Source: Allolobophora icterica
Lineage: Eukaryota > Annelida > Clitellata > Crassiclitellata > Lumbricidae
NCBI GenBank assembly: GCA_963556255.1
Contig: OY744610.1
Span: 57,437,950 to 57,501,949 of the forward strand
Direction: 5' to 3'
DNA length: 64,000 nt
Made by a program: the position numbers and the translations under genes. A model generated the notes under the pieces. It saw only the letters and a list, made by a program, of their open reading frames with translations. It was not told the origin of the DNA and searched no databases. Shown in pieces: positions 11,086 to 28,324 of the stretch; position 1 is the first letter of the stretch; every line of letters begins with the position of its first letter.

Positions 11086-11673
11086 CTTGGGAGAAGAGGC
11101 ATGGTCCGCATGGAATGCACGCGAGCCTACTATAACTGTTCTGCATCGTGGCTCAGCTAAAGATCGCAGACAACGATAGACGGGAATATGAATTAGATTG
11201 TATTAAATTCATGTTACATAGGCTACTTGATTATTCAAGACTAATAACCTCCATAATTATCAAATCATGCATGGACCTTGAAAGTAGGTCTAATTAAGGT
11301 GTCATTTAATTATTTATCGATCTGTCTTCACGAGGAAAAATTCTTACATCTTCGAATTTCTAGCTTCTGGGCTGATCGATGATTTTTCTATTCTAGCACG
11401 AATCAGTCAGTCACAGCTTGTTCTGTGTCTTACCGTAGCACTTTTCTCCAGGCGAACATCCAATTTCTGGCATTTTTTCATTGAAGATTTTCTCTTCATT
11501 GCCATCGCTTCGTATACGCCTTTTCAAATGAAATTCGGCTCCTCTCCATGACTCGGAACAATCAATTAGAGGATGACGTCATCGCAACCACGATAATGTT
11601 ATTGTAACAACAAATGACGTAATCGCAACACTAGCAAAGCTATTCATCCACCAATAAGAAATAAAATTTAATG

Positions 11674-12050
11674 CAGTGTGAAAATTGTAGAAAAGAGACT
11701 GAGATGGGTTAGACTTTGATGAGTTTGATCCATGACATTGTGAAGTTGAATATTTTGTCCGTAGGCCTATTTTGCACACTGAGAAAATTCAAAAATGCAA
11801 TAGAAGGCTTTAACTCCTCAAAGTGATGACCTCACCAAAATTTAATTATTAGTATTATAAGTCACATGGTCACAAATCTCACAATAAACCAGAGCATTAC
11901 TTTATTAGTAACCCACAAAGTGAATTGTGAAAGAAAATGCTAAAATAATATGCATAATATAATCAAGGACGTAGCCAGACTTAAATTCAAGAGGAGGCAA
12001 CTCCGGGAGACATCCAGGTTGAACCACAACCCCCTACAATTCTCACTCTG
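11674..12050. mobile_element. hAT-type MITE family 1 (copy 2)
   Basis: 377 bp starting CAGTGTGAAAATTGTAG and ending with the complement of CAGAGTGAGAATTGTAG. Flanks ATTTAATG and ATTTTATG are a 7/8 match. The interior is the reverse complement of the AT-rich centre of copy 26804. Confidence 0.75.
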
Positions 12051-12387
12051 ATTTTATGCACCGAGTTAAAAGCATTTTTAGTTCAATTTCTTCACCCGCA
12101 GTACTATATGAGTGTATGTGGTTCAATCAATAGAAATTTGACATTCACCTTCAAATGTGATATCACTTTTGTAGGGGGTGCGAACATTAATCAAAAATTT
12201 CCTAGGGGTGCAGGACTGCAGGGCATAGAAAAGGTTGGGAACCGTTACCTCTGATCTAGTAGCTGGCCTGCTCCTATTTGGAAGGCCGTGGTCGACGTCA
12301 ACGGCCTTTGCTGCAATATGATGTCGTTAAACTCTGGATCCATTTAGCATTCAATGGTCTAAGCTTGGCAACGAGTTGTGCGTCAAA

Positions 12388-17152
<4,765 letters not shown>

Positions 17153-17861
17153 AAAAACATGAACGAAACTCTTGTGATACATGCTGAATTCAGTTTCAAA
17201 ATCAATTATAAACAGAATTAATGTTTCTCATATTAAAAGGCTTTTGGTAAATGGTTGCATGCTGCCTTCACATTTTAAATTCAACAGTGCATTAAATTGC
17301 AACACCATTCACAAAATGCTGGTTTAATTTCATACCAATAGTTGTTAATTAGTTACCATATTCTTCTTGCAGGTTTAGTTTGATGCAACTTGCTGCGTTA
17401 ACTGTTTGAGTTTTTTTGTCGTTTGAAACTTTTACAATGACATAATTGAGTACCAGTAGCAACGTGCATTTTGTAAAATGTTTCTCATTGCAGTCCTCTA
17501 AGAAAATTTATAGATATGGCGCATTTGCGTAACTTATCGAAACCTACGGTACTTTTAAGGACCTAATTAGACTGCTCTATTGGACGCATAAGAATATCCG
17601 TTACCTAAAAGACAAAAACAAAACAAAAAAAGCATTGAGAAACTCAAACAAATTAAGAAATTTGTTCACAGCTGCATTTTCATGAAAGGCTGGATGATAA
17701 CGAGAACTATGCATCATTATTCATTCATTCATTGTGAGGATTTATATAGCACCCCTTCAAATAATCTACTTGGGAGCGCTCCATCATTAGATTGACATTG
17801 GTTATGACAAACTTCATTGATCAGACTGCCCCTGCTTAGAAATGGCTTTTTACATGTGTAA

Positions 17862-18326
17862 GGGGCCATCCATATATTACGTACGCATGGAGGGGAGGGG
17901 GTAACCGAAATGCACGTGCTTGCGTACGGTTGCGAACAGGGTGGGTGGGGGTCTACTGATAATGTACGTACGCAAATTGATTGGCCTTCATGTGAGCTAG
18001 AGTTCAGTTTTTCCAGCTATCTGGTACTACCAGAGGAAGTAGGACTGTGGGAGAGGTGCCACTTGTATGCCACCTTACCTCTGAACGCTATTATTAAACT
18101 ATCACACAACTCAACAGTGAGTCCATGGAGTACTCATCCTTCAATCTGGCCTAAAGTGCAGACAGTCGCTGCCTGGACCTGTGTATTGTGTAACTGACAC
18201 ATTCTGCAGCAGGTAGTGGGGGTGCATCAACTGTATGTATGCAGGTGGGGGGTGGAAAAAGTACACTGCGAACAGGGAGGGTCCAATTATCCCGGATTTT
18301 TGCGTACGTAATATATGGATGGCCCC
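17862..18326. mobile_element. PIF/Harbinger-like MITE (copy 2)
   Basis: 465 bp bounded by GGGGCCATCCATATATTACG and its complement, flanked by TAA on both sides. The interior is closely related to 39368-39843. It lies between the convergent 3' ends of CFAP300 and the DHRS11-like gene. Confidence 0.85.
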
Positions 18327-18416
18327 TAAATGGTTGCAGACGAATATGAAGTGCAAATACGGATAAAAAATTAATCATATGAACTAGCAATTGTTACTAC
18401 AACATATATGACTCAC

Positions 18417-21400
18417 TAGAACGTGAGGTGGTGCAGTTATGCCATAGATGAGGCTGTCTACGACATCGTCTGGTGTCAAGCACTGAAACATAAAGTAACA
18501 ATCACTGAAAATTATGGAACAAGTCATGAATGCATTTTAATTAAATCCATTGTGTTGGAGATTCGATGACATTGCATGAAACAGATGCACTTTACAATTG
18601 TATGATGGCATCGATCTTTTGCAGCAATGTTCGAAGCTTTGTTTTGTGTTGTCATGAAATTAAGAAAAGGTTGTCAATTTGCTGACCAGTTTCAGCTAAT
18701 GTAACAACTAACCTTAAACTTTTCCAATTGGGGAGGGGATAGAGTAATGGTAGCACTCATGGCCAGGAGAGCATTAGATTCGCGGTTCGATACCCGCAAC
18801 CCCCCTCTAGGACGTCACCTTGCATGGCTGTCAAACAGTGCGTTGAGTTAAGATTTGATTGTACTGTCATGTTTCAATGTAATCTTACTGCGTTTGTCAG
18901 TTTGAATTGATAAAGAACATTATTATTATTATTATTATTTTTAATTGAATGCAATCTTCGAGAATTGTTGTATTCTAGGAATGTGAGATTCGATTTGGTT
19001 TACAACTATCGAATACCTGTATATAGATATTTGGCATAGCAGTGCAGTTCTTTATACTGCACATAAATCAAAACACTATGTCAATATCTTTGGATGGACA
19101 TGACGCCACTTTATGTTGTGTGGAATCAAAGGAGAACTTGTAGTGCATAAATGGTTCCACCCATGCTTTTTTCACATAAGGCTTTTAATGAAACAAAAAT
19201 TCTAAAGGTTCAAACCTCGATCTTGCTATAAACTTTGTCCGACGCTTTCTTTCCTTGATCACGTTCAAAGATTTCCGTCTCGACCAGACCCGGACTTAGT
19301 TGCTGGAAAAAGCAAGTGCGTTTCTTTATTTTTCATTAGTATATTTAGTAGGTAAAAGGACTTCAGCAGTGGCAGAACATACACAATGTCACATAAACAA
19401 AACTCCAATTATTATTATGCATATATTAAGTGTCACCAGGGTCGGATTTAGTGGTCTTCCGCCAATAGGCACACACTGAATGCCACCCCTTGCCCAAACT
19501 CAACATATAAATGAAATTACAATTATCGCTATGCTACCGTTAGAATGCCTCCAAAAAGTCTACTTATTTTTAAAATGGCACCATATTATTACTTATTTAA
19601 AAAACTTGAAGGGTGGCGTATATGCCGCCCCCAAGATATCGCTGCTCTAGGCCCGGGCCTAGTAGTAAATCTGGCCCTGAGTGTCACTATCTAATGACCA
19701 AAAAGGTATCAATCGATGATGCTGAGCAATTTGAAATAAAGAACTTGCTCTTTGTCCTATAGTACAGTAACCATCTTTGGGAAGGTTTAAACCCATAGTC
19801 TTCGTATTACAAGGAGGGCGGGGCGCTTCAACAAATCAGCAGCTGAGTCCCACAATTAATGGTTAGCCAGATTCCAGTTTTGAAAAGTTCCAAGAGGTAA
19901 GCCAACTTGGAAACTACTCGAAAAAACTATCAAACTATTTAGTTTAGCCAAGTTTAGTATAAATTCAACAGCTCTTTGCTTTCACAAAAACAGTGGTTAC
20001 CATGACTCTGATGTTGGATTTAAGTGACCTCAGCTCGCTGACCAGACCATCGCTAATCGCTTTGACGGCAAACTTTGAGGCACAGTAGAAGTGACTGGTC
20101 GGCCTGTAGACCATTCGGTGACCAGCCAGGCTGCATTAAAGTTCCAGAAAAACACTCAACGCTAGAGATTTATGTTCAGAATGCAATGCAACATTGGCAA
20201 CGCTCTATTAACCACCAAAATGTCTGGTCACACCTACATCTGTCTGCCTAGTACGTCAAGGAACCAAAGATCATGGAAGCAGAGGTGGAATGGGCAATTA
20301 CACAAATCAGAGATAACAAGACCCCAGGAGCAGACGAAATCCCTATTGAGCTGATCAAAGCAGCTGGAGATGGAGTGATAAGAGAGATAACAATTCTGTG
20401 TAATCTGATTTGGGAGACTGAGGAGTGGCCGAAGGACTGGCAAACATCGATCTTTATACCCATCTTTAAAAAAGGAGATGCTAAGGAATGCGAGAACTAC
20501 AGAACCATTGCGCTAATATCTCATACGAGCAAGATACTCCTAAAGATTATCCACAAAAGGATGGAAGACACGATAGAGAGAGAGCTGCCGGCAAATCAAG
20601 CAGGATTTAGAAAAGGGAGAGGCACAAGAGACCATATTGCAAACCTAAGATGGATAATGGAAAGGCAGAGGGAATATGGACAAGAGGTACATCTTTGTTT
20701 TATAGATTACAGCAAGGCATTCGACTGCGTTGATCATGCTCTGCTGTGGAAAACACTGAGTGAAATGGGCATACCCATGCATCTGATAACTCTCCTCAAG
20801 AACCTGTATGGCAATCAGGTGGCGGTGGTCAGGACAGAACATGGCGACACTTCAAGTTTTCGAATAAAGAAAGGGGTCAGACAGGGATGTATACTATCAC
20901 CATACCTATTCATTCTATATGCAGAAAGGATAATGAGGGAGGCAGGTTTTGATGATGAGGCGGAGGGTGTGACGATAGCTGGAAGGATAGTGAACAATTT
21001 AAGGTATGCGGACGACACAACACTGCTGGCGGAAAAAAAGGAGAAACTGAAGGATAACATCAGAAGGCTAAAATGTGCTAGCGAGAAAGCAGGAATGTAC
21101 TTTAATATAAAAAAGACGAAGATAATGACCACTGAGAAATGGAGTTATTTTGAGGTAGATGGAGAGGAGATAGAGGTGGTATCAAGCTTCTGTTTCTTGG
21201 GGGCCATGATGGAGAGTGAAGGTGGATGCGAACGAGAAATACGACGGAGAATTACATTGGGGAAGACGGCAACGCAGGGACTGGAAAAAATATGGAAGGA
21301 CAAATCAGTGAGTTTGGGAACGAAGACAAGAATTGTTAAAGCAATGATCTTACCAGTGGTGCTTTACGGATGCGAAACATGGACAAAAACCAAGGCATTG

Positions 21401-24400
21401 GAGAAGAAAATTGAGGCATGTGAAATGTGGATCTGGAGGAAAATGTTGAGGGTTTCTTGGACTGAGAAGAGAACTAACGAGGATATCCTGGAAGAAATAG
21501 GACACTGGAGAGGGAGTTTGACGTTGGGGCAGAGAGCGTCCAGGCAGAAGATGTCATACTTTGGACACGTGATGCGTGCAGATGGGCTGGAAAAGGAGAT
21601 GATGTTGGCGTGTGGGAGGGCAGAAGGAGGAGAGGACGACCAAGGAGGAGATGGATGGACGAGATACAGGAGGCATTGAAGATGAACATCTCGGAGCTGA
21701 GAGAGGCAACGAGAAATCGGAGCACATGGAGAAGGTTGACCATGACAGTCGCTAGGATTCAACGAATCGACAGCACAAGGTGATAATCCACTTTAATATG
21801 CATGTAATCGTTCAGTACAAAGTAATACATGGATACTTTTCAGATGCAAATATGGGCTATTTGATTGCTTGTGTACTTAAATCTCAGAAACACACGTACA
21901 ATCTTATAGGTTGATTAACACTTTTAATAACGAGCTGCATGGGTTCCCAGTCACTTTAAGTACACTCTCGTCGTTAGTGTTAAGAGAAAGTTCTACTTTT
22001 ATATACTGAAAGGAATCCTGAAAACCAAAATGTCCCTTTAACGATGAGCGTGTACTAAAACGTATGGAAAACTAATCCCTCTTGTCATGAAAGGGTTAAA
22101 GCAGGAATGCACATCTGTTCCAGTAGATTTCTTTAAAGCAATTTAGAGCACCATTTCTTGAACTGGTATGACCTACTATCCCCATCCTTCAATGTCAATT
22201 ATGAATAAGCCAATTTGATCAAGCGTTATCACCTAACTCAGTGCTGTCCAACCCGCGGGCCGCATGCGGCCCGCGGACTGATTTTAAATGGCCCGCCAAA
22301 GCTGAATACCAACTGAAAATAAGAAATTGCAAGCACAGTTCGAAGCCAAATATCTCACTAAAAACGCGCTTGAACGTTTATTGATATACTTTTTTGCGAT
22401 GAACTACTATAACGCATACCATATTCCTACATATATGCTATCATTAACTGATTATTACATGATTATTGCCATAGTAAGCTAGTAATTTTCAATAAATTTT
22501 AGTCATTGCTTTTGAGTTTACTGGTGCGGCCCTCGGCATCACGAATACTTGTTTCGGTGGCCCGCAGTGTCAAAAAGGTTGGACAGCACTGACCTAACTG
22601 AAGTTCTGAAGCATTAGCATCTTAAAGCGCACCTGCACATGTTGACGATGAAGCCATCGTCGACTTTTCGTTCCCTCATCGACTTGACTGCCTCACGAGA
22701 ACAAATGCAGAGTGCGAGAACATGAACCTGCAGACAAGAAGCAAACAAAACGCTTGCAAACAAAGATACATGTGTCTCTAATGCTTTCCTTCACCAGAAC
22801 ACACATTGAAATCAACAACTGAATGCACACACTGTAACAATGAGAGTGTACTAACAGTGAGTTGGAAACCAATGCAGCTTGTCGTTAAAGAAGCAGGTTG
22901 ATCACAATGATCACAGAACACAAAAACCACTAACAATACAGTACAATACAACTGTAATTTGATAATGCCATCCTTACAAAGTCCAGAAGTGCATGTTGAA
23001 GCCGGGCACACATTAAAAGCCATAGATAGACTGGAAGAAGAAGAGGATCATTTTACACCTGCAGTGTCCAACAGATGATGTGACATACATACCAACACAA
23101 ACAATGCATAACTTACATCTAACATTTCCCTCCATTTCTCTGTAGGCGATGACAGGAGAGGGGCGTTGTTGATCAACCCAGCATTATTGACGCAGATGTC
23201 AACACCACCCAACTCCACTCGGATTCTTTCAAACATATCCAGAATTTCTTTTTCTACTCTCATGTCACACCGCATTGGAATGATTGATCCCGTAAAAGAT
23301 TGACATTCGGTCGACAGCTCCTAGAAATCACATCATAGAAATCATTTGCCTGTTCATCTGCTTACATTTATATAGCCCCACAATCTAATTCAAAGTAACA
23401 GTTAACAATTAAGTATATCGTATCGTATCTAGTAATTTATAAGGCGCCTCTCGCAGTATAAACTATTCAGAGGCGCCCTCAGTGTATGAGCCCCGTGGAA
23501 ACAGAAATGTCTTGAGCAAGCGAGTAGATGCAGGGGAGATTCCCATCATGAGTTTAGATCGAAGTCGAGATGGAAGTATACATAACTGTATGCACACATC
23601 TGAACATTTACATACAGGTTGTCAGATGCTCAGTTTTGAACTGAATAGCCCTGTATTTGTCATTTGTCCAGAGAGAAAACCAGAGTTAATACTGGACACA
23701 CGAGTGTCTGATATTTTAATCATCGTTAAAGTTTGTATGCCTAATTTTTACTCAGTCTACTCAAAGTCACCATCAGGTGACTACGTTAGCCAAGGAAGCA
23801 CCTGTTTATGTGAAGGTTTCTGCATTAATTTTTCTTCTATGGCAATTACAGCTCTTCCTAAGTGTGACTTCAAGTGGGCAATTTTATAACTTTAACTTTT
23901 CTTCTTGGTACCTTAATTCTACGGGAGACCAAGACTGTGCTGAATACACATAAGTAAGGACATAACAAAACGTGGACTAGCATTGAGAGGAGCACTGGAC
24001 ATGTAAATATCCGAGGGAAATGGAGATTGTTTATTCGCACCCATCACCAAGTGGCTGGCATCAGGATCTGATGATGATGATGATGATGATGATGAAGGCC
24101 ACTGAACAATTTCTTATACAGGTAACATGAGGAAAACTAAATTGTAAGCTTGCCATTTTGTCATGAGCTATGAATCATCGGCATGTATGTCAAGTGTGTT
24201 CAAAGGAGCCATCTGACATTCATAGTTCCTTTTAAGACCTCAAAAAGGTGCTTAAATTTCATCTTAAGGACGTGCTAAAGGTCACAGTGCTCAAGGTACA
24301 CAGTGAGAATCGAAGGTAGGCATATGTTCTAATCTAATCTAATCTCTGGAACTTTTCTAGTGCCTTTATAATAATGTTATGAAGTGAGAATTCAACCAAA

Positions 24401-24597
24401 AGGCACAATCTCCTTAATGCTCATTTAACGATCATTAGTGTCATGCAATTAATTAAGGCACTTACTTGAAGTCGTTCAATATTTCTTCCACAAGCCACAA
24501 CTTTCATTCCATCCTGAGCTAATCTTGAGGCGATTGCTTTGCCAATACCCGAAGAAGCCCCAGTTACCAAAGCAACACGGCCAACCCAGCGCTCCAT
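18417..24597 (-). CDS. DHRS11-like short-chain dehydrogenase/reductase (last exon not found)
   Basis: Coding exons on the minus strand: 24597-24466, 23320-23117, 22727-22633, 20130-20001, 19302-19216, 18482-18417; phases agree and give 238 residues, against 260 in human DHRS11. Start ATG 24597 gives [13 protein letters not shown]. The TGASSGIG cofactor loop is at residues 12-19, then [10 protein letters not shown] (NNAG motif), [17 protein letters not shown], and catalytic FYCASK (Tyr-x3-Lys) after [11 protein letters not shown], then [13 protein letters not shown]11 enzymes are cytosolic NADP(H)-dependent reductases of 17-ketosteroids and other carbonyls. The expected last exon (about 15-20 residues) was not identified; reading through the donor at 18416 instead adds VSHICCSNNC and a stop at 18384. 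The intron between exons 3 and 4 holds an RTE LINE and a hAT MITE. Family is confident; orthology to DHRS11 itself is likely. Confidence 0.88.
18730..18950 (+). mobile_element. tRNA-derived SINE, family 1 (copy A) with ATT tail
   Basis: Head GGGATAGAGTAATGGTAGCAC (A-box-like) and GGTTCGATACCCG (B-box-like), then CCTTGCATGGCTG, TTTCATGTTTCAATGTAATC-like body and an ATT microsatellite tail at about 18921. Other copies lie at 63279 (+) and 47976 (-). Confidence 0.85.
19437..19679. mobile_element. hAT-type MITE with perfect 8-bp target duplication
   Basis: 243 bp with CAGGGTCGGATTTAGT and its near-complement ACTAAATCTGGCCCTG-type end, flanked by AGTGTCAC on both sides (19429-19436, 19680-19687). 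Inserted in an intron of the DHRS11-like gene. Confidence 0.9.
20250..21783 (+). pseudogene. 5'-truncated RTE-clade LINE, reverse transcriptase
   Basis: A 468-residue ORF (20273-21679) carries reverse transcriptase motifs in order: [87 protein letters not shown] and the catalytic [11 protein letters not shown]. The C-terminus has the RTE/BovB-like [28 protein letters not shown] and [20 protein letters not shown] stop at 20249 and absence of an endonuclease domain indicate 5' truncation. A frameshift near 21615-21625 displaces the end: the other frame continues [19 protein letters not shown] and runs to a stop at 21781-21783. It lies in the DHRS11-like gene's third coding intron, antisense to the host. 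It is probably inactive. Confidence 0.92.
21919..21979. mobile_element. piggyBac-like mini-MITE (copy 3)
   Basis: 61 bp flanked by TTAA on both sides (21915-21918, 21980-21983), in reverse orientation to copies 1 and 2, with the same GGTTCCCAGTCACTT core. Confidence 0.7.
22034..22095. mobile_element. piggyBac-like mini-MITE (copy 4)
   Basis: Left terminus CCCTTTAACGATGAG, right terminus GAAAGGG followed by TTAA. The left TTAA is lost. The core TGTACTAAAA matches the other copies. Confidence 0.65.
22239..22591. mobile_element. hAT-type MITE family 2 (copy 2), perfect termini
   Basis: 353 bp with exact inverted termini CAGTGCTGTCCAACC and GGTTGGACAGCACTG, flanked by ACCTAACT on both sides (22231-22238, 22592-22599). 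It ends 41 bp from the donor side of the DHRS11-like third exon. Its interior matches 15822-16165. Confidence 0.95.
22829..22891. mobile_element. piggyBac-like mini-MITE (copy 5, decayed)
   Basis: CACTGTAACAATGAG at the left, AACCAATGCAGCTTGTCG core and GTTAAAGAAG at the right. TTAA flanks are not preserved. Confidence 0.5.
23400..23480 (-). mobile_element. LINE 3' tail, minus orientation
   Basis: CGTATCGTATC followed by AATTTATAAGGCGCCTCTCG and CTATTCAGAGGCGCCC is the reverse of the tail seen at about 27575-27625 and resembles 63480-63530. Confidence 0.5.
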
Positions 24598-25515
24598 TAT
24601 GTCTCAGTCACAAGAAACTAAAAGTCCAAAACAATAGGTAAAGTTATTAACACCAATTCACGGCACTTGTAAACTTTACAAATGTTACTGGTGATAGCAC
24701 TAAAGTTTCAACAGCAGCAGTAGCAGCTGAACTATATACACTGGCATATTACTGTACTTATACGAATGAACATTAGACCGGTTATCTGAAGTCCTGAGTC
24801 CAACATCTGAAGTTCTGAACTCACCACCAATAAACTAAACTGGTCCCCTATCGCAAATATAATAAATCTGTGAGCGAAATGAGTTTGGTCGAAAGCATCA
24901 CGAAAGACAGCCAAAAGAAAGCCACACTTTTGGAAGTTTGGTTTTCTTTTGGCTGTACTAACCAATGACAAAGGTACAAATTTCCTAAATCTGTGCGCTA
25001 AGCGTCTATGGCATTCGAGCATTTTATTTGAAAAGTTTATATATGAAATAATCAAGTATTTGTTATTCCACTGAGATATATATCAGCGCTAAATAAATAG
25101 CGAGTACGAAATGAACGGCACGTGGTGTAGTGGCACGCCTTGCACCCAGACAAAATACGTATAAGTGCAAATGTAGCAAAAAAACAAGCTTCAAGTTATA
25201 AATACAAAATACAAGTCAAAACAAAAGAATCTGCCAGCAAATGAAACAGATTAACTTACCAACAAAGACCTTTTGACTACCACTTACAAAGTATTTTGTT
25301 TTGGTCATAGCACTCTATGGTGTACAAATTTGCCGTAGTTTTTATAGCGCTATATTAGTTTAACTCTCGCGACCATTCATTGTGTGTTTGCGACTTACCC
25401 AAACGAGTACCACTGTATAAATGTACTGTACCTGCCTGTATAAATAATTACAGTGTAATTATTTATACTGTGGTTATCTATAGAATTTTGGTGACTGCAA
25501 ATGCAGATCTCCTAA
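24598..25515. other. upstream region of the DHRS11-like gene
   Basis: Probably includes the promoter and 5' UTR of the minus-strand reductase, but no clear TATA box or CpG cluster can be assigned. It contains a 14-bp-arm hairpin at 25438-25468 (GTATAAATAATTAC arms). Confidence 0.4.
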
Positions 25516-26625
25516 GGGGCCGTCCATAAATGACGTCACGCTATTTTGGCCGATTTTTTACCCCCCTGCCCCCCTCGTTACACGTCGTCACAAAAAGGAA
25601 CACCCCCTCAAAAATGACGTCACAAAGCTCTGACCCCCCCATAAAAACCAAATTTCCATTCGATAATAAAACATGTTTCAAATCACATTTATTGTCATTC
25701 TAATAATTAAAGTATTTAAAGGGGTGCTGAACTCTGATGTTGTAAAGTGAAAGCCATGTATTAAAAACGATGTGTTGGAAAGCTGAAATGTAGCATAAAA
25801 GTTAACTTCAAAATATTCAACGTCTAACCAATTATTATTATAATATTCTGAACATCTGTATTATTGGTTAGACGATGAATATTTCCAAGTGAAAAGTCAT
25901 AACTATTAAAAAATAATTGAAAATGGAGAGAGTAGACTTATGACAATCACATATTCATTCCACTGAATGAAAAGCTCTGGTAGAATTATTAGAATTAAAA
26001 TGTTTAATAAGAATAATTACAAAAATTTACTAAGTGTATGCTTCTCAATTCTCCTATGGCGAAGCAAATGCTCCTTCATGGAATAAATATGGAAGCATGG
26101 TTCTCTTCATCCTGTGGAATGGATATTCCATTCAGTTCAATAGTACTTATATTTATAATTCTTAATTCAAAACTATCAACCGTTTTTATAACTACTCTTT
26201 TTAACATTTATTTTTAGGACTACCCATCTTTCTGACGAAGTATATTATGAAAAGTGAACATATATTTCAAACCATAACTATATAATAGACTATGATATCA
26301 CTTATCAGGACTAGGCTATTGACATCTATAGTGATTAAAGATAAGTTTATTTATTTAATATTGAATAAAATCTTAGAGTGACCATGTATATAAATATTTA
26401 AATAATCAGAAAATTAATAATGATAGTGACCGCACATTATTTATTTAAATAAAATTAATAATGAAAATTACTCAAAATTAGTGTTGTTATTGTTAAAATT
26501 AATTTATGAAGACCTGATGTGACGTCACATTTCTTTAACCCCCCTCCCCCTCTTGTCACACATCGTCACAAATTTCTGACCCCCCTCCCTCCCCTAGGTG
26601 CGTGACGTCATTTATGGACGGCCCC
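25516..26625. mobile_element. 1.1-kb PIF/Harbinger-like non-autonomous element
   Basis: Termini GGGGCCGTCCATAAATGACG and its complement, flanked by TAA on both sides. The sub-terminal regions are C-rich with repeated GACGTCA. The interior is AT-rich with TCTAACCAAT and ATTGGTTAGA inverted segments near 25825-25880. No ORF resembles a transposase, although the element is longer than the other copies. Confidence 0.82.
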
Positions 26626-26803
26626 TAATGCTGCTTTGCTGATTCGCATGGAGATAAACCATTAATAGTACTTCCTATCATATCTAAAAGACAGAGTCTC
26701 ATATATGGGAATTCAAATTTACTCAATGTTAAAGAGATGAACATGTCCTTGAAATCAGTGTTGAGATTGTTGCTGCTAACATCTACCCATCACCATCGAT
26801 ACA

Positions 26804-27191
26804 CAGGGTGAGAGTTGTTGGGTTTCAACACCCCTAGTCTTTTTTAGGACCCTAGTTAAGTCTTCATTGAACACCCCAGGGGGGTCATTTCCAATCCCCC
26901 CCAGCCAGTTGTGCCAGTGTGATTATATTGTGCATTATGTTTTAGCATTTTCTTTCACAATTCACTTTGTGGGTTACTAATAAAGTAATGCTCTGGTTTA
27001 TTTTAAGAGTTGTGACCTTGTGAATTTTATACTAATAAATTTGGTGATGTCATCACTTTAAGGAGTTTAAACTTTCTATTTGTATTGTTGACTTTTCTCA
27101 GCTTGCAAATACGGATAAAATATTCAACTCCACATGGATCAAGCTCATCAAAGTCTAATCCCCCTCAGTCTTTTCTACAATTCTCACACTG
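26804..27191. mobile_element. hAT-type MITE family 1 (copy 3)
   Basis: 388 bp beginning CAGGGTGAGAGTTGTTGGG and ending CTACAATTCTCACACTG, flanked by TCGATACA and TCAACACA (6/8 match). The AT-rich centre with CATCACTTTAAGGAG is shared with 11674-12050. Confidence 0.75.
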
Positions 27192-27199
27192 TCAACACA

Positions 27200-27935
27200 T
27201 ACCAAGATAACCCAGCATACTACTCAGCCTACCAGTTTTTGTTTATATAAGCTTGCCTTGAGGATTGGATAAACTGCTGCCAAGGTCCTAAGCCATTGCC
27301 AACTCTGATCTATAAATACTGATCTTTTCACCGTACAGTTTGACCTGGCACACAAACTGACCTAATAACCTGACATTTGTGCATTTGATAAACAAGTGAG
27401 AAAGTTCATTTGCCACTCAAAGCTTGTGTGGTTCTGTGAAATTTCGTCAAATTGTATTAACTGGTTTACATTTCTCTGTGCATTATCTGACTAAAAATGA
27501 GCATGGTATAGCCCACATGGCATCTATATAAAAATGTGCAGTTACATTAATTAAAATTTACAGACGTCTCTGAATAGATATTCTGCGAGAGGTGCTTTAT
27601 AAATTTTTAATTACGATACGATACAATGTACGGTCCTTTAAAGTCCAAAACCGTACTTTTGTTTCCATACTAGTCAACATCTTTGTACGCTGAACACCTC
27701 CATTGATACAAATGCACTTCTTGAATGGTGTGCCATCTTGTAATGTTATATTTGGACATAACTTTTAAGTTGTAAAACAACACTTAAGAACACTTAATAA
27801 CAATTTAAGATAATGCAGAGTCACGAATTAGACTTTTTTGTTCTTTCTCACAGACGACTGTTCAATTCTAAAGGTTGCATTCTCAACAGTTGCATGTATA
27901 CTGCATTTCACAATGCCTAGAAAGTTGGAACATAT
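27200..27935. other. intergenic region with a LINE tail
   Basis: Holds a plus-oriented LINE 3' tail at about 27565-27625 (GTCTCTGAATAG, GAGAGGTGCTTTATAAATTT, then CGATACGATAC). Nothing else is recognised. Confidence 0.45.
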
Positions 27936-27939
27936 TTAA

Positions 27940-28261
27940 CACTTTAATAACAAACATCATTGGGGTTGGAGGGGGACAAGGAGGGCATTTGCCCCCTGGA
28001 TTTTGAAAAAAAATCTTTTGATTATTATAATTATTACAACAGTCCCAACACGATTTTCAATGAGAAAAAACACTTAATTATTTAGGTAAAGTCCTTAATC
28101 ATTATTTATTTTAAAAAATTTTCTATGCAAAATTTCTCTCTATGCAAAGACATCATCTTGCCCCCCTAAAATTTTTTGCCCCTCCCAAAATTCCTGCAGA
28201 CGCCCATGACAAGCATGTACTAAAAGTGACTGGGAACCAATGCAGCTTGTCGTTAAAGTGC
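27940..28261. mobile_element. piggyBac-like mini-MITE (copy 6) interrupted by another element
   Basis: The left half CACTTTAATAACAA follows TTAA 27936-27939 and the right half AAGCATGTACTAAAAGTGAC to TCGTTAAAGTG ends near 28260, followed by CTTAA. Between them lies about 230 bp starting CATTGGGGTTGG and ending CGCCCATG. ACAAACAT and ACAAGCAT flank the insert as an 8-bp near-duplication, so a hAT-like element landed in the mini-MITE. Confidence 0.6.
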
Positions 28262-28324
28262 TTAATCAGTTGCTAAAGTCATAATTCACCAGTTCAATCA
28301 ATCTATATCCACAGATATCTCTTG

